Assembly: GCA_022448315.1 (NCBI GenBank)
Contig: JAKVCA010000022.1
Location: 89,739-153,738, forward strand
From: Pirellulaceae bacterium
GTDB lineage: Bacteria; Planctomycetota; Planctomycetia; Pirellulales; Pirellulaceae
DNA: 64,000 nt
Direction of reading: 5' to 3'
Below are positions 19,881 to 32,098 of the stretch, in pieces; position 1 is the stretch's first letter, and each line of letters opens with the position of its first letter. The position numbers and the translations under genes are program-made. The notes under the pieces were generated by a model. That model had not been told where the DNA came from and did no database searches. It saw only the letters and a program-made list of their open reading frames with translations.

Positions 19881-20198
19881 GCGATGGACGTCTAGACCTT
19901 TGACGTCGAGGCGGCGAACTTTGCATCTGTCTTTGAGGAGGGGCGGGGAGTTCGTGGTTGACTCCCGGAAAACCCCTGACTTTTAGAGAACTGCGTTGAG
20001 TTTTCCAGTGGGAGCGTAAGATTCGCACCAAATAAACGGGGTGGAGGATTGCGACCTCAAGATCCAACCCTAGACGATTTGGCCATGGAGCATTAGATTG
20101 GGCCGACGTCGACGCGAACACCGTTATCCTGCCTCCATCACGGCGGATTCGAAGTGAAGACGGTGGAGTTTCTATGGGTTTAATCGGGAATCACGCAC
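19881..20198. other. Intergenic region after the BatA-type gene
   Basis: In these 318 bases the self-complementary gacgtc occurs at 19887-19892 and again at 19902-19907, so a 6-bp hairpin is possible just behind the BatA stop, but no T run follows. No gene or RNA is recognised. The aminotransferase promoter should lie toward the right end. Confidence 0.4.
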
Positions 20199-21389
20199 AT
20201 GTTCGAACACGTCCAAGCAGCCCCCCCGGATGCAATTCTCGGGCTCAATGAAGCTTTTGCTCGTGACGAAAACTCGGAAAAAATCAATCTCTCCGTGGGT
20301 GTCTTCAAAGACGGAAGCGGCCAGACGCCGATCCTTGCGTGCGTCAAGGCTGCGGAACAAAGCCTCGTCCAGACAGAAACCTCGAAAAACTATTTGGGAA
20401 TCGACGGTCTCCCCGGCTTCCGCCAACTCGTCCCTTCTTTGCTATTGGGTGACGACCATGTCGCCATTGGCGAAGAACGAATCGCATGTCTGCAAACCCC
20501 TGGCGGTACAGGGGGGTTACGCGTCGCCGCCGACCTCATTGCGACCCTGCTGCCCAATGCCACCATGTGGTGCAGCCAGCCCACGTGGCCCAATCATCCG
20601 AAGGTATTCGCGGCCGCGGGTCTCCGGGTGCAGAACTATCCCTATCTCGACATGTCCACCAACCAATTGGATATCGAGGCCATGCTTGCCAAACTGGAGA
20701 CGATACCGAGTGGCGACGTTGTCTGCCTCCACGCATCATGTCACAACCCCAGCGGCGTCGACCCAACACCCGTGCAATGGCAAAGCCTTGCAACACTCAT
20801 TTCGAACCGAGGCCTGATCCCGGTGGTCGATTGTGCCTACCAGGGATTTGGCAACGGGCTCGAAGAGGACGTCTATGGTTTGCGTACCCTCTGCGAAGCA
20901 TGCCCCGAGGTATTCGTTTGCAATTCATTCTCAAAGAATTTTGGAATGTACAGTGAGCGTATTGGTGGGCTGACCTTGGTTGCAGGAAAGTCGGAAACAG
21001 CCAAGGCACTCGGAAGTCATGCCAAAGCGTGCGTTCGTGCGAACTATTCGAATCCCCCCAAACACGGCGCTGCCGTTGTCGCAGAGATCTTGGGCTCCAC
21101 CGAGTTGTCTCAACAATGGAACTCAGAACTTTCTGGCATGAGAGACCGCATTCATCACGTGCGGGAAGAATTTGTCACGAAGATGTCCCAACGGGTCCCG
21201 GACCGTGATTTCTCGTTCATCAAAGAGCAAAAAGGCATGTTCTCTTTTTCCGGTCTGAATCCAATGCAAGTCGACCGACTCAGAAATGAATTCTCGATTT
21301 ACATTGTCGGAAGTGGACGCATTAATGTCGCTGGAATCACACCGACTAACATCGACCGTTTGTGCGACTCCATCGCAACGGTCCTGTAG
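20199..21389 (+). CDS. Aspartate/aromatic aminotransferase, class I fold I
   Basis: The 396-residue PLP enzyme belongs to the AspC/TyrB subfamily. Characteristic are the start FEHVQAAPPDAILGLNEAF, the NLSVGVFKD-type segment (here INLSVGVFKDGSG), the CLQTPGGTGGLR cofactor loop, HASCHNPSGVDPT, VDCAYQGFGNG, and the PLP-binding NSFSKNFGMYSERIGG with K246 as the Schiff-base Lys. It transfers amino groups between glutamate/aspartate and 2-oxo acids, and in this family also phenylalanine or tyrosine. Its convergent neighbour, 43 bases away, is DAHP synthase, which favours a part in aromatic amino acid synthesis; aspartate aminotransferase remains possible. Confidence 0.93.
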   Translation: MFEHVQAAPPDAILGLNEAFARDENSEKINLSVGVFKDGSGQTPILACVKAAEQSLVQTETSKNYLGIDGLPGFRQLVPSLLLGDDHVAIGEERIACLQTPGGTGGLRVAADLIATLLPNATMWCSQPTWPNHPKVFAAAGLRVQNYPYLDMSTNQLDIEAMLAKLETIPSGDVVCLHASCHNPSGVDPTPVQWQSLATLISNRGLIPVVDCAYQGFGNGLEEDVYGLRTLCEACPEVFVCNSFSKNFGMYSERIGGLTLVAGKSETAKALGSHAKACVRANYSNPPKHGAAVVAEILGSTELSQQWNSELSGMRDRIHHVREEFVTKMSQRVPDRDFSFIKEQKGMFSFSGLNPMQVDRLRNEFSIYIVGSGRINVAGITPTNIDRLCDSIATVL

Positions 21390-21432
21390 GATCGAGATCA
21401 AGGATCGGTTTGAACGGTCGTCAGAATCAGGC

Positions 21433-22449
21433 TCAATTCACCTTGCGGTTGAGAACTCCAGCAAGGGCGTGCACCGACTCGAGCAAATCATCAAATTGCG
21501 CGAAGTTCAAGGACTGCGCCCCGTCAGAGACGGCTCGATCCGGATTGGGATGAATCTCCACGATCATTCCATCGGCACCTGCCGCCAGACCTGCGAGTGC
21601 CATGGCTTTGACATAGGCCCGCTTTCCCGTCCCGTGACTCGGGTCAACGATCACGGGCAAATGAGACAACTGCTTCGCGGGTGGAATCACGGATAGATCC
21701 AAAGTGTTTCGAGTGTGGTCGGCAAAGGTTCGGATACCTCGCTCACAGAGCACCACATTCCCATTGCCACCTGCCAAGACGTATTCGGCTGCCATCAACC
21801 ATTCTTCCAGTGTCGCAGACATGCCCCGCTTCAGCAGCACCGGCCGCTGGGCTTTTCCCATCTGTTTGAGTAATGGAAAATTCTGCATGTTGCGTGTGCC
21901 CACCTGAAGCACGTCCGCGACAGGTTCGACGCGAGACACTTGCTCCTTCTCCATCACCTCGGTCACCACGCCAATTCCCAAGGCCTCCCGCAACTTGCCC
22001 AAGATCTTGAGGCCGTCATCCTCCATCCCCTGGAAGCTGTAGGGACTTGTTCTTGGCTTGAAAACTCCCCCGCGGAACATCTTGACGCCCTTGGCCAACA
22101 GGTGCTCCGCGACCTCAAAAGCCATCGATTCACTTTCCACAGAGCATGGCCCAGCAACGATCGTGAAAGTGCTTGGCCCCAGAGAAGTGGTGTCGGTCTC
22201 GACCACCGTGTCATCCGCGTGCATTTCACGGCTTGCAAGTTTGAAAGGCTTGGTCACGCGAACCAACTCTCGAACTCCACCCAAGGCTTCAAAACTTCGA
22301 GGATCAATGGCCTCGATGTTGCCAGTCATGCCAACGGCCGTCCGGGTCGCCCCGGGCATTTCGTGAGCCGTCAATCCGAGTTCTTGAATACGTTTCACCA
22401 CTTGATCAATTTGATCCTGAGTTGCAACTGACTGCATCACGACCAACAT
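21433..22449 (-). CDS. aroF: 3-deoxy-7-phosphoheptulonate synthase, type I-beta with N-terminal ferredoxin-like domain
   Basis: Condenses phosphoenolpyruvate and erythrose-4-phosphate, the first step of the shikimate pathway. The 338-residue protein has an N-terminal ACT/ferredoxin-like regulatory domain (about residues 1-70, MLVVMQSVATQDQIDQ) as in the Thermotoga maritima enzyme, then the beta/alpha-barrel with AGPCSVES, GGVFKPRTSPYSFQG, QVGTRNMQNFPLL, VLLKRGMSATLEEWL, CERGIRTF and DPSHGTGKR, which supply the phosphate- and metal-binding residues. It converges with the aminotransferase gene. The N-terminal domain is the expected site of tyrosine or other end-product control. Confidence 0.95.
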   Translation of the reverse strand: MLVVMQSVATQDQIDQVVKRIQELGLTAHEMPGATRTAVGMTGNIEAIDPRSFEALGGVRELVRVTKPFKLASREMHADDTVVETDTTSLGPSTFTIVAGPCSVESESMAFEVAEHLLAKGVKMFRGGVFKPRTSPYSFQGMEDDGLKILGKLREALGIGVVTEVMEKEQVSRVEPVADVLQVGTRNMQNFPLLKQMGKAQRPVLLKRGMSATLEEWLMAAEYVLAGGNGNVVLCERGIRTFADHTRNTLDLSVIPPAKQLSHLPVIVDPSHGTGKRAYVKAMALAGLAAGADGMIVEIHPNPDRAVSDGAQSLNFAQFDDLLESVHALAGVLNRKVN

Positions 22450-22626
22450 GGCCCCACCCCTCTGAAAAAATCGCGTCCGGGCTGAACTTCGACCCTAACC
22501 CATCTTAGGAGGTCACAATGCCTGTGAAAACGGACAAACCCGACCCACAGGGTTTCCCCCGTGGCGTCGCTCCTATTTCTTCAACGATCGAACTCGACAT
22601 CCTGACTTGATCACCCACCAAGATGC

Positions 22627-23700
22627 TTACGATGACAACGGCGAAGAGGTTCCGTGCCCCAGTTTTTTGCGAAATTGGGTCACCATCTCCGCAGGATCCT
22701 TCGCCCGTGCGATACAGCCACTGACCGCAATTCGATGGATCCCCGTCTCCAGGACACGATCGACATTTTCCAGATCGATTCCTCCGATCGCAAATACGGG
22801 TAAATCCGGGAAACCGGCGGCTTCGCGCAGATAATCGAGCCCAGGGAAGTCCTCGAACAACTTGGTTTCTGACGGGAAAGTAGGACCCGCACCGAGATAT
22901 TGAGCCCCATGCAGAATTGCCTCGCGAAGTTGACCGACTTCATGCGTCGAAACTCCGATCAGCATGTCCGGCCCGACAATACGTCGGACCGCTTCAACCG
23001 AAAGCTCATCTTGTCCCACATGCACGCCGTCCGAGTTACAAAGACGGGCAATATCGGGTCGATCATTAATGACCATCAACGTTTGAGTCCCTTGGGTCAA
23101 TCGGCGAAGAACCTGGGCTCGTTCCAGCAATTGTCGGTCGTTCAGTTTTTTGTCGCGTAGTTGAATCACATCCGGCGGCGCCACCATCAAGCCCTTAAGC
23201 CAGTTCTCAAATTGGCCGTTCGACGCGAGCCCGTCCGTAAGAACGTAAATTTCAGCATGATCCATACGAGCCGCTGCCGTCCTACTCAAGCTCGCGAGAG
23301 ACTCCCAACGATAGAACTCGTACCGAAGCTCTTCGACCTTGCTGGCCACTTGCTCACTCAGTGGCTTACTGAATTCCTCGAGCGTTCGAAGGGATTGTTT
23401 AATCCTGCTAGCGTTAGCGTTGAAAACCGCATCGAGATCCGGTCGTTGGTACTCATCATCCGATCGAGTGGTCCGCCCTACGTCCCCCTGCACATCACGC
23501 ATCGACTGGAATCGGGAAAACCAGACCTCTGGAAAACAATGAACAAGCTGGTGCCGCAAATCTTTTAGACAGGCGGAAAGTGTGGAGTGGTTGTAGCTAA
23601 ATCTCGCGATTTCCTCGAGAACTCGCAGACCCTCCTGGCATCGGTTGAAATTGGCATCAAGCGTTCGGTACACGTAAGAAAAGTCGGTTGAATCTTGCAT
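22627..23700 (-). CDS. thiE: ThiD2-ThiE fusion: thiamine-phosphate synthase with N-terminal ThiD2 domain
   Basis: The 357-residue protein has two parts. Residues about 1-140 (RTLDANFNRCQEGLRVLEEIARF) match the ThiD2 domain, described as an HMP-phosphate kinase unrelated to ThiD and often fused to ThiE. Residues about 148-350 are the ThiE barrel with IQLRDKKL, MVINDRPDIARLCNSDGVHVGQDEL, IGVSTH, YLGAGPTFPSETK and FAIGGI, the pyrophosphate- and thiazole-binding signatures. The enzyme would phosphorylate HMP-P and then couple HMP-PP to thiazole phosphate. Thiazole is made by ThiS/ThiG, encoded about 25 kb away at 47980-49078. ThiE alone is about 210 residues, so the extra length is explained by the N-terminal domain. 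Confidence 0.93.
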   Translation of the reverse strand: MQDSTDFSYVYRTLDANFNRCQEGLRVLEEIARFSYNHSTLSACLKDLRHQLVHCFPEVWFSRFQSMRDVQGDVGRTTRSDDEYQRPDLDAVFNANASRIKQSLRTLEEFSKPLSEQVASKVEELRYEFYRWESLASLSRTAAARMDHAEIYVLTDGLASNGQFENWLKGLMVAPPDVIQLRDKKLNDRQLLERAQVLRRLTQGTQTLMVINDRPDIARLCNSDGVHVGQDELSVEAVRRIVGPDMLIGVSTHEVGQLREAILHGAQYLGAGPTFPSETKLFEDFPGLDYLREAAGFPDLPVFAIGGIDLENVDRVLETGIHRIAVSGCIARAKDPAEMVTQFRKKLGHGTSSPLSS

Positions 23701-23895
23701 GACATCAAAATCGGTGGGCGAAAGGGACTCGGCACGGGCGCGGCGGAGCCTGCAATTTAAGGGCGTAGTTTATCTCACAAACCTTGCGGCAGCAGCAACT
23801 TGCCTTGTGGTATCGTGAATCGAGGGCTAAAATCACGGGCTAGATCCAACGGAGGGATCGATTTCGATGGAATGGAGTCCTAAGAGGCAGCGTCG

Positions 23896-24567
23896 ATGCG
23901 TGATTCAACGCTAAAACTGCAGTGCTGGCCAGGGCTGGCCAGACTATGGCATCGCGGGGAGTTGAGCGCGGTGATCCATGCGGCTGGTTTCTCGTTGGCA
24001 CTCAATTCGTTCTTGTTGACCTCGTTTCTCTGGCCCGGACTCGCCAACACGCCATTCCGATGGACTCTCGGCGGCGTGGTGATGGTCTGGTGGCTCATAG
24101 GAATACGTTCGAACCGCTCGTATCTGTCCCAGCGGGTCGGAGTCGACTCCGATTCGGACGAAAAATTAATAGAACAGTTCATGATTGCGCAGTGTCATTA
24201 CTTGAAAGGACATTGGCCGGAATCTGAATCAATATTGCGTCAAATACTTCGCAAAAACCCAAGGGACGTCGAATCAGGCTTGCTTTTGAGTCAAGTTTGG
24301 CGAAGGGGCGGGCAACCGGAAAAGGCACTGGCACAACTTAGCCACCTTCAAAAACTGGATGAGTCCCTACAATGGAGTACTGAAATCAGCCACGAGATGC
24401 ATCAGATTGTTGCGGCGTCAGCCGGAGACGATCCTGAGGGATACGCCGACAACGCGGATGCGAATCCCAACGAGCTTGCAGCGGTAAGCATCAGTGAATT
24501 CTCGAAAACGACCGAAATGAGTGACGTTTATGCAAATCGTGACGCTGCCGAGCGGCGTGCAGCCTAA
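23896..24567 (+). CDS. Small membrane protein with C-terminal TPR-like helices, unknown function
   Basis: The 223-residue protein starts after a good GAGG ribosome site. Two membrane helices occupy about residues 27-47 (VIHAAGFSLALNSFLLTSFL) and 56-73 (WTLGGVVMVWWLIGI). The rest is cytoplasmic: helical hairpins of TPR type at about 92-165 (AQCHYLKGHWPESESILRQIL, then RDVESGLLLSQVWRRGGQPEKALAQL), then an acidic, disordered tail. The pattern suggests a scaffold tethered to the membrane. It lies alone between thiE (divergent) and clpC (372 bases downstream), so context gives no clear role. No homologous family is recognised beyond the TPR fold. Confidence 0.78.
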   Translation: MRDSTLKLQCWPGLARLWHRGELSAVIHAAGFSLALNSFLLTSFLWPGLANTPFRWTLGGVVMVWWLIGIRSNRSYLSQRVGVDSDSDEKLIEQFMIAQCHYLKGHWPESESILRQILRKNPRDVESGLLLSQVWRRGGQPEKALAQLSHLQKLDESLQWSTEISHEMHQIVAASAGDDPEGYADNADANPNELAAVSISEFSKTTEMSDVYANRDAAERRAA

Positions 24568-24939
24568 GGCTGGCTTGAAGCAAGACAAAAAACCGATGAG
24601 ACATGTTCTTCCCCGAGTAGAGCAATTCGCAGATCAGGGCTAAACTTGTTTGAGTCCCTGATTAAACCCGAAAAGTGTTTCGTGTTCGACATTCAGATCC
24701 TCCAGTCCCAATGAGTTTTCATTGAACACGACTGGCAGGCGGAATGTTGAACAATACAACAGATAAAAATGAGCAAATCGGTCGTTATGACGGGCTTGCC
24801 AATGCAGACAACATGACGACGCGTCAGACCGACCGGTGTTGAGACTGACCCAGTGTTTTCCGGACACCCTTCCAAGCGAAACTTGGTGGTGTGATTCCTT
24901 GCACGCAGTTTCCTTCAGAAGCTGTCGTAGGAGTTGAGT
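24568..24939. other. Intergenic region upstream of clpC
   Basis: These 372 bases precede clpC. Only the ribosome site taggag (24928-24933), 6 bases before the ATG at 24940, is clear. I see no CtsR-type tandem repeat or inverted repeat of a known clp operator. A minus-strand open frame covers the region but is not gene-like. Confidence 0.45.
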
Positions 24940-27501
24940 ATGTACGAACGATTTACTGACCGAGCCCGCAAGGTGATGCAGCTGGCCAATCAAGAGGCCC
25001 AGCGATTCAACCACGAGTATATTGGCACCGAACATATCCTTTTAGGGCTTGTTAAGGAGGGGAGCGGTGTCGCAGCCAACGTGCTGAAAAATCTCGATGT
25101 CGACCTGCGAAAAATTCGTCTGGAAGTAGAAAAGCTCGTTCAGAGTGGCCCCGAGATGGTCACTATGGGGAAACTCCCCCAAACCCCTCGTGCCAAGAAA
25201 GTTATCGAGTACTCGATGGAGGAAGCTCGAAATCTAAATCACAATTACGTGGGGACCGAACATATCCTGCTCGGCTTACTGCGAGAGCAGGAGGGTGTCG
25301 CTGCACAGGTGCTGATGAATCTGGGCTTGAAACTGGATGACGTTCGCGAGGAGGTACTAAACCTTCTCGGTCACGGTTTGGAGCCGGAAGGGGGTGATCG
25401 AGGTGGTCGCGAGGCAGGCAGCAGCGTTGCCGAAGCGAGTTCCTCGAAAAGTTCAAAATCCAAGACGCCTGCGTTGGATAGTTTCGGTCGCGATTTGACC
25501 GAATTGGCACGACAAGGAAAACTCGATCCCGTGATCGGGCGAGCCAATGAAATTGAACGTGCCGTTCAGGTCCTCTGTCGCCGCACAAAAAACAATCCGG
25601 TCTTGCTTGGCGAAGCAGGTGTGGGCAAGACGGCAATCATTGAAGGATTTGCACAACGAGTCATTGGGGGCAATGTTCCGGAAATCCTGTCCGACAAGCG
25701 AATTGTCGTGCTGGATCTCGCCATGATGGTTGCAGGCACGAAGTACCGCGGCCAGTTTGAGGAACGAATCAAGGCGGTGATGAACGAAGTACGTCGAGCG
25801 AAGAACACCATCCTCTTCATTGACGAACTACACACGCTGGTTGGGGCAGGGGGTGCGGAAGGCGCCATCGATGCGGCCAACGTCCTTAAGCCCGCTCTGG
25901 CACGCGGTGAGATCCAGTGCATTGGTGCCACCACGCTGGACGAGTATCGAAAGTACATCGAAAAGGACAATGCTCTCGCGAGAAGATTTCAGGAGATCGT
26001 TGTCGATCCTACCTCAAGTGATGAAACCGTTGAAATTCTCAAAGGACTTCGCGAAAGGTACGAAGACCACCACCGCGTCCAAATTACAGATGACGCTCTC
26101 TTGGCCGCCGTCGAAATGTCCGATCGGTACATCACCGGTCGGTGCCTGCCAGACAAGGCGATCGACGTGATCGATGAGGCGGGCGCCCGAGTCAGACTTC
26201 GCTCCATGACAAAGCCACCAGACTTGAAAGAAATCGACGACGAAGTCGAACGACTCAACAAGGAAAAAGAGGAAGCGGTTGCCAATCAAGATTTTGAGAA
26301 AGCGGCATCGCTAAGAGATCAGGCGGATAAACTTCGCAAAAAGAAGGATCAAATCAAACGGGAATGGCGTGAGAAGTCTCAGGAGACGGATGGAGTCGTC
26401 GATGAAGAAATCATCGCCGAAGTCGTCTCCAAGATGACAGGCATTCCGCTGACCCGCCTGTCCACAGAAGACAGCCTGCGGCTGATGAAAATGGAAGATG
26501 AACTCCATCAGCGAGTCATTAGCCAAGACGCCGCTGTGAAGGCGATTTCGAAGGCCGTTCGCCGAAGTCGGGCAGGGTTGAAAGATCCGAAACGCCCGAC
26601 AGGTTGCTTCGTTTTCGCAGGGCCGACCGGTGTCGGTAAGACTTTGCTCGCGAAGGCCCTCGCCGAATTCATGTTTGGCGATCAGGATGCTCTGATCACC
26701 ATCGACATGAGCGAGTACATGGAGAAACACAACCTGAGCCGCCTTATCGGGGCGCCTCCGGGCTACGTCGGCTACGAAGAAGGTGGACAACTCACGGAAA
26801 AAATCCGTCGTCGACCCTATGCCGTGGTGCTTCTCGACGAGATCGAAAAAGCGCACCCGGACATCTTCAACATGCTTTTGCAAGTGATGGAGGAGGGTCG
26901 GCTGACCGATAGCTTCGGTCGCAACGTTGATTTCCGAAACGTCATTTTGATCATGACCACCAACGCCGGAGCGCATGCCATCAAGAACGAATCCGCATTT
27001 GGACTCCCAGGTGCGGGCGAGGATGAATCGTTTGAAGGTATGAAACGACGCGTCATGGAAGAGATCGAAAAGGTCTTCCGACCGGAATTTTTAAATCGGT
27101 TGGACGACACCATCATCTTCCGGCACCTCACGAAGGAGGATCTCAAAGATGTGGTGGATCTCGAACTGCGAAAAATCCGTGAACGCTTGGTCGATCGAGG
27201 GTTTGATCTGGTGTTGACCGAGGAAGCAAAAGACTTCCTGATCAAAAAAGGAACCAACCTCGACTTTGGAGCACGCCCCCTACGTCGAGCTCTTGAAGGC
27301 TTCGTTGAAGACCCTCTGGCAGAGGAGATGCTGCAAGGGAGTTTCCAGGGAATGAACAAGATTGTGGTTGAGGCCGTCGCGGATGACGATGGTAAAGTTC
27401 GCCACCTCAAGTTCCAAGGAGAGCTGGTGGAGACTGAACCGGAACCGGTGGCCGCCGCGTCGTCTGGGGAAGCCGCCGAAGAGGGCGAAGAAACGTCTTA
27501 A
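24940..27501 (+). CDS. clpC: ATP-dependent Clp protease ATP-binding subunit ClpC
   Basis: The 853-residue protein (start ATG 24940, [11 protein letters not shown], after TAGGAG) has two Clp-N repeats (about residues 1-145) and a linker rich in Ser/Lys. AAA-1 has Walker A GEAGVGKT near 224 and Walker [17 protein letters not shown] short middle part contains a UVR motif (about 440-475, [20 protein letters not shown]), which identifies ClpC. AAA-2 has Walker A GPTGVGKT near 560 and [10 protein letters not shown], and the C-terminal domain has [11 protein letters not shown]. It unfolds substrates for the ClpP peptidase; no clpP is in the window. In Firmicutes adaptors such as MecA engage the N and middle domains. 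A strong terminator follows 47 bases after the stop. Confidence 0.97.
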   Translation: MYERFTDRARKVMQLANQEAQRFNHEYIGTEHILLGLVKEGSGVAANVLKNLDVDLRKIRLEVEKLVQSGPEMVTMGKLPQTPRAKKVIEYSMEEARNLNHNYVGTEHILLGLLREQEGVAAQVLMNLGLKLDDVREEVLNLLGHGLEPEGGDRGGREAGSSVAEASSSKSSKSKTPALDSFGRDLTELARQGKLDPVIGRANEIERAVQVLCRRTKNNPVLLGEAGVGKTAIIEGFAQRVIGGNVPEILSDKRIVVLDLAMMVAGTKYRGQFEERIKAVMNEVRRAKNTILFIDELHTLVGAGGAEGAIDAANVLKPALARGEIQCIGATTLDEYRKYIEKDNALARRFQEIVVDPTSSDETVEILKGLRERYEDHHRVQITDDALLAAVEMSDRYITGRCLPDKAIDVIDEAGARVRLRSMTKPPDLKEIDDEVERLNKEKEEAVANQDFEKAASLRDQADKLRKKKDQIKREWREKSQETDGVVDEEIIAEVVSKMTGIPLTRLSTEDSLRLMKMEDELHQRVISQDAAVKAISKAVRRSRAGLKDPKRPTGCFVFAGPTGVGKTLLAKALAEFMFGDQDALITIDMSEYMEKHNLSRLIGAPPGYVGYEEGGQLTEKIRRRPYAVVLLDEIEKAHPDIFNMLLQVMEEGRLTDSFGRNVDFRNVILIMTTNAGAHAIKNESAFGLPGAGEDESFEGMKRRVMEEIEKVFRPEFLNRLDDTIIFRHLTKEDLKDVVDLELRKIRERLVDRGFDLVLTEEAKDFLIKKGTNLDFGARPLRRALEGFVEDPLAEEMLQGSFQGMNKIVVEAVADDDGKVRHLKFQGELVETEPEPVAAASSGEAAEEGEETS

Positions 27502-27548
27502 GCGGGACAAGCCGAGGTAGTCTTCCTGCTGAAATTGACATCGATTCG

Positions 27549-27582
27549 AAAAGCCCCTGGGGAACCCTCCAGGGGCTTTTTT
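27549..27582 (+). terminator. Intrinsic terminator downstream of clpC
   Basis: The stem aaaagcccctgg (27549-27560) pairs with ccaggggctttt (27569-27580) around an 8-base loop and runs into six T. This is a 12-bp near-perfect hairpin and a strong terminator. Confidence 0.92.
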
Positions 27583-27784
27583 AGTCACCATCATCCGATG
27601 AAGACTGACTCCCGAAAAGTCGTGACAGAAAACCGCCACGGGGCGGAAAACAGGACACGCACAGACCTTTGGACTTCGCCTAAAATACACATACGCGATA
27701 TCATGAAATGGCCCCCTGAAACCGTCAGGCGTCATGAATTGGGGGTCCAAATCTTCATGACAGGTCAGAGGAGGAAAACGTCGG

Positions 27785-30174
<2,390 letters not shown>

Positions 30175-30180
30175 GCACCG

Positions 30181-31992
30181 ATGTCAGTGGTATCGACACA
30201 CAAAGATCTCCTCCGTTTCCCAAAGTCACGATCGGCGCCGCGTGCGTGCCGAAAATATGCGGGACTTGTCGGAATCGTGCTGTGCTTAACCTCTTTTGGC
30301 TGCCAGCCAGATACCTCCCCTCAAGACGGCACATTGCCCGCCGTTGAAACGACCGACGGTTCTGAAACTCAGCCGGCCATCGAAAGCCCGGCAGGCTGGG
30401 ACTGGGAATCGCGCGGGATGCGAGCCGAGATCAGCAATTCGAGTTGGCCTCATCAGTTTCGAAGTGGCGGCGAGGATGAGCAGACGACCATTCTTGAATC
30501 GCTGGGGGGGGGCGTCGGCGTGATTGACTTCGACCTCGATGGCTTGGCCGATCTATTCTTCACCGGCGGAGGTCGACTGGCCAACCAGAGCGTTCAAGGA
30601 ATTCCCAGCGAGTTGTTTCACAATCAAGGAGAATGGAATTTTACTCCAGTCGGAGAAGTTGCCTCGGCCTCAAAGTCTGACTTCTACAGTCATGGAGCTT
30701 ACATCGCGGATTATGACGAAGATGGTTTTCCAGATATCTTGATCACAGGCTATGGAGGGCTGCAATTACTCCGTAATCAAGGTGACGGTTCGTTCCTTAA
30801 AGTGCAGGCGAACCTTTCAGGACTCACGGATTCCCAGTGGAGTTCTGCGGCCGCCTGGAGCGACCTCAATCAGGATGGCTGGCTCGACTTGTACGTGGGT
30901 CACTATGTTGACTGGTCCTTCGAGAACCACCCCTTCTGCCCATCCGCCAAGGATCCCAAGGTCAGAGAAATTTGCTCTCCGCGTCAGTTCCAATCGCTCA
31001 ACGACACCGTTTACCTCTCAAACGGCGATGGAACATTCCGCGAGGCGACCGAGTATTGCAACCTCAAACCTGGGGGCAAATGTCTGGGAGTGGTTTCTCT
31101 CGATATTGATCGGGATGGCGATGCCGACCTCTACGTTGCCAATGATACAACGCACAATTTCCTCTACCTTAATGACGGCGAAGGTCGCTTCGATGAAGTT
31201 GGCGAGCTCTCAGGAGTGGCGCTTGATGATCACGGCATCCCCAATGGAAGCATGGGAGTTGATGCGGGTGACTATAACCAGGACGGGCAGTTCGATTTAT
31301 GGGTGGCCAACTATGAGAGTGAAGCTTTTGCTTTGTACCGCCAATCGAGTGATGCCCTATTCACCTTCGTCAGTCACGTTCAAGGAATCCGGGCGATCGA
31401 AAGCGAATTTGTTGGATTCGGCACGCTGTTTTGCGACGCAGATCTGGACGGAGACGAAGATCTCTTTGTCAGCAATGGGCACGTGATTTTGCACCCCACG
31501 CTTGCCCCCCGAAAGCAACTACCGCTGGTTCTCGAAAATCTTTCCAACCAATTCAAGCGAATTCGATGGCCAGAAGATCATGTGCTTGGCCAACCTGCGG
31601 AAGGCCGAGGACTCGCTCAAGTGGATCTTGATCAGGACGGTGCCCCAGACCTGGTCTTTGCACCCGTCGACGAATCGCCAAAAGTTCTCAAGAATAATGT
31701 CGGGAGGCAGGGAACTCCACTCAGCATTCGGTTGATTGGCACCCAGGGTAACCGAACGGCAGTGGGTGCTGTGGTCGAAGTAAAAACGGATCGATCCACG
31801 CAGGTCAGGGCATGCAAAGGGGGAGGAAGTTATCTGTCCACCTCGGAAAATCGGTTGTTTTTCGGACTGCCCGACGGTGAATCACTACGAGAGATCAGGG
31901 TCCACTGGAGCCTCGGTCAGGAAACCGTGCTCACGCCCCCCGAAAACCCCGTCAGCGTGACCATTGTGGAACCGGACGTTAACTCCAACTAA
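30181..31992 (+). CDS. CRTAC1-type lipoprotein: FG-GAP propeller plus ASPIC/UnbV domain
   Basis: The 603-residue protein begins with a basic stretch and a helix ending in the lipobox LTSFGC (about residues 36-41), predicting a lipoprotein outside the cytoplasm. Seven calcium-binding FG-GAP/VCBS repeats follow, seen as DFDLDGLADL, DYDEDGFPDI, DLNQDGWLDLYVG, DIDRDGDADLYVAND, DYNQDGQFDLWVAN, DADLDGDEDLFVSN and DLDQDGAPDLVFA. They build a beta-propeller. The C-terminal part (about 515-595) is the ASPIC/UnbV domain with RTAVGAVVEV and STSENRLFFGLPDG. CRTAC1-family proteins are abundant in planctomycetes but functionally unassigned; ligand or cell contact is likely. It heads a three-gene run with a TPR protein and a second FG-GAP lipoprotein. 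Confidence 0.93.
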   Translation: MSVVSTHKDLLRFPKSRSAPRACRKYAGLVGIVLCLTSFGCQPDTSPQDGTLPAVETTDGSETQPAIESPAGWDWESRGMRAEISNSSWPHQFRSGGEDEQTTILESLGGGVGVIDFDLDGLADLFFTGGGRLANQSVQGIPSELFHNQGEWNFTPVGEVASASKSDFYSHGAYIADYDEDGFPDILITGYGGLQLLRNQGDGSFLKVQANLSGLTDSQWSSAAAWSDLNQDGWLDLYVGHYVDWSFENHPFCPSAKDPKVREICSPRQFQSLNDTVYLSNGDGTFREATEYCNLKPGGKCLGVVSLDIDRDGDADLYVANDTTHNFLYLNDGEGRFDEVGELSGVALDDHGIPNGSMGVDAGDYNQDGQFDLWVANYESEAFALYRQSSDALFTFVSHVQGIRAIESEFVGFGTLFCDADLDGDEDLFVSNGHVILHPTLAPRKQLPLVLENLSNQFKRIRWPEDHVLGQPAEGRGLAQVDLDQDGAPDLVFAPVDESPKVLKNNVGRQGTPLSIRLIGTQGNRTAVGAVVEVKTDRSTQVRACKGGGSYLSTSENRLFFGLPDGESLREIRVHWSLGQETVLTPPENPVSVTIVEPDVNSN

Positions 31993-32098
31993 ATCAAAGC
32001 CTACCCTGATAATGATGTTTGATTCCGGCCTAAAAGTGGCCAAAATAGTAGAAGAGCCTTAGTTTTAAGTTCACTTCTATCAATTCGGGACCGTTAAT

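Noticed and set aside
19887-19907. Two gacgtc palindromes after the BatA gene
   Set aside because: Only 6 bp and no T run; probably chance.
24640-25035. Minus-strand open frame before clpC
   Set aside because: It covers the clpC start antisense and has no recognisable motif; the plus-strand gene is certain.
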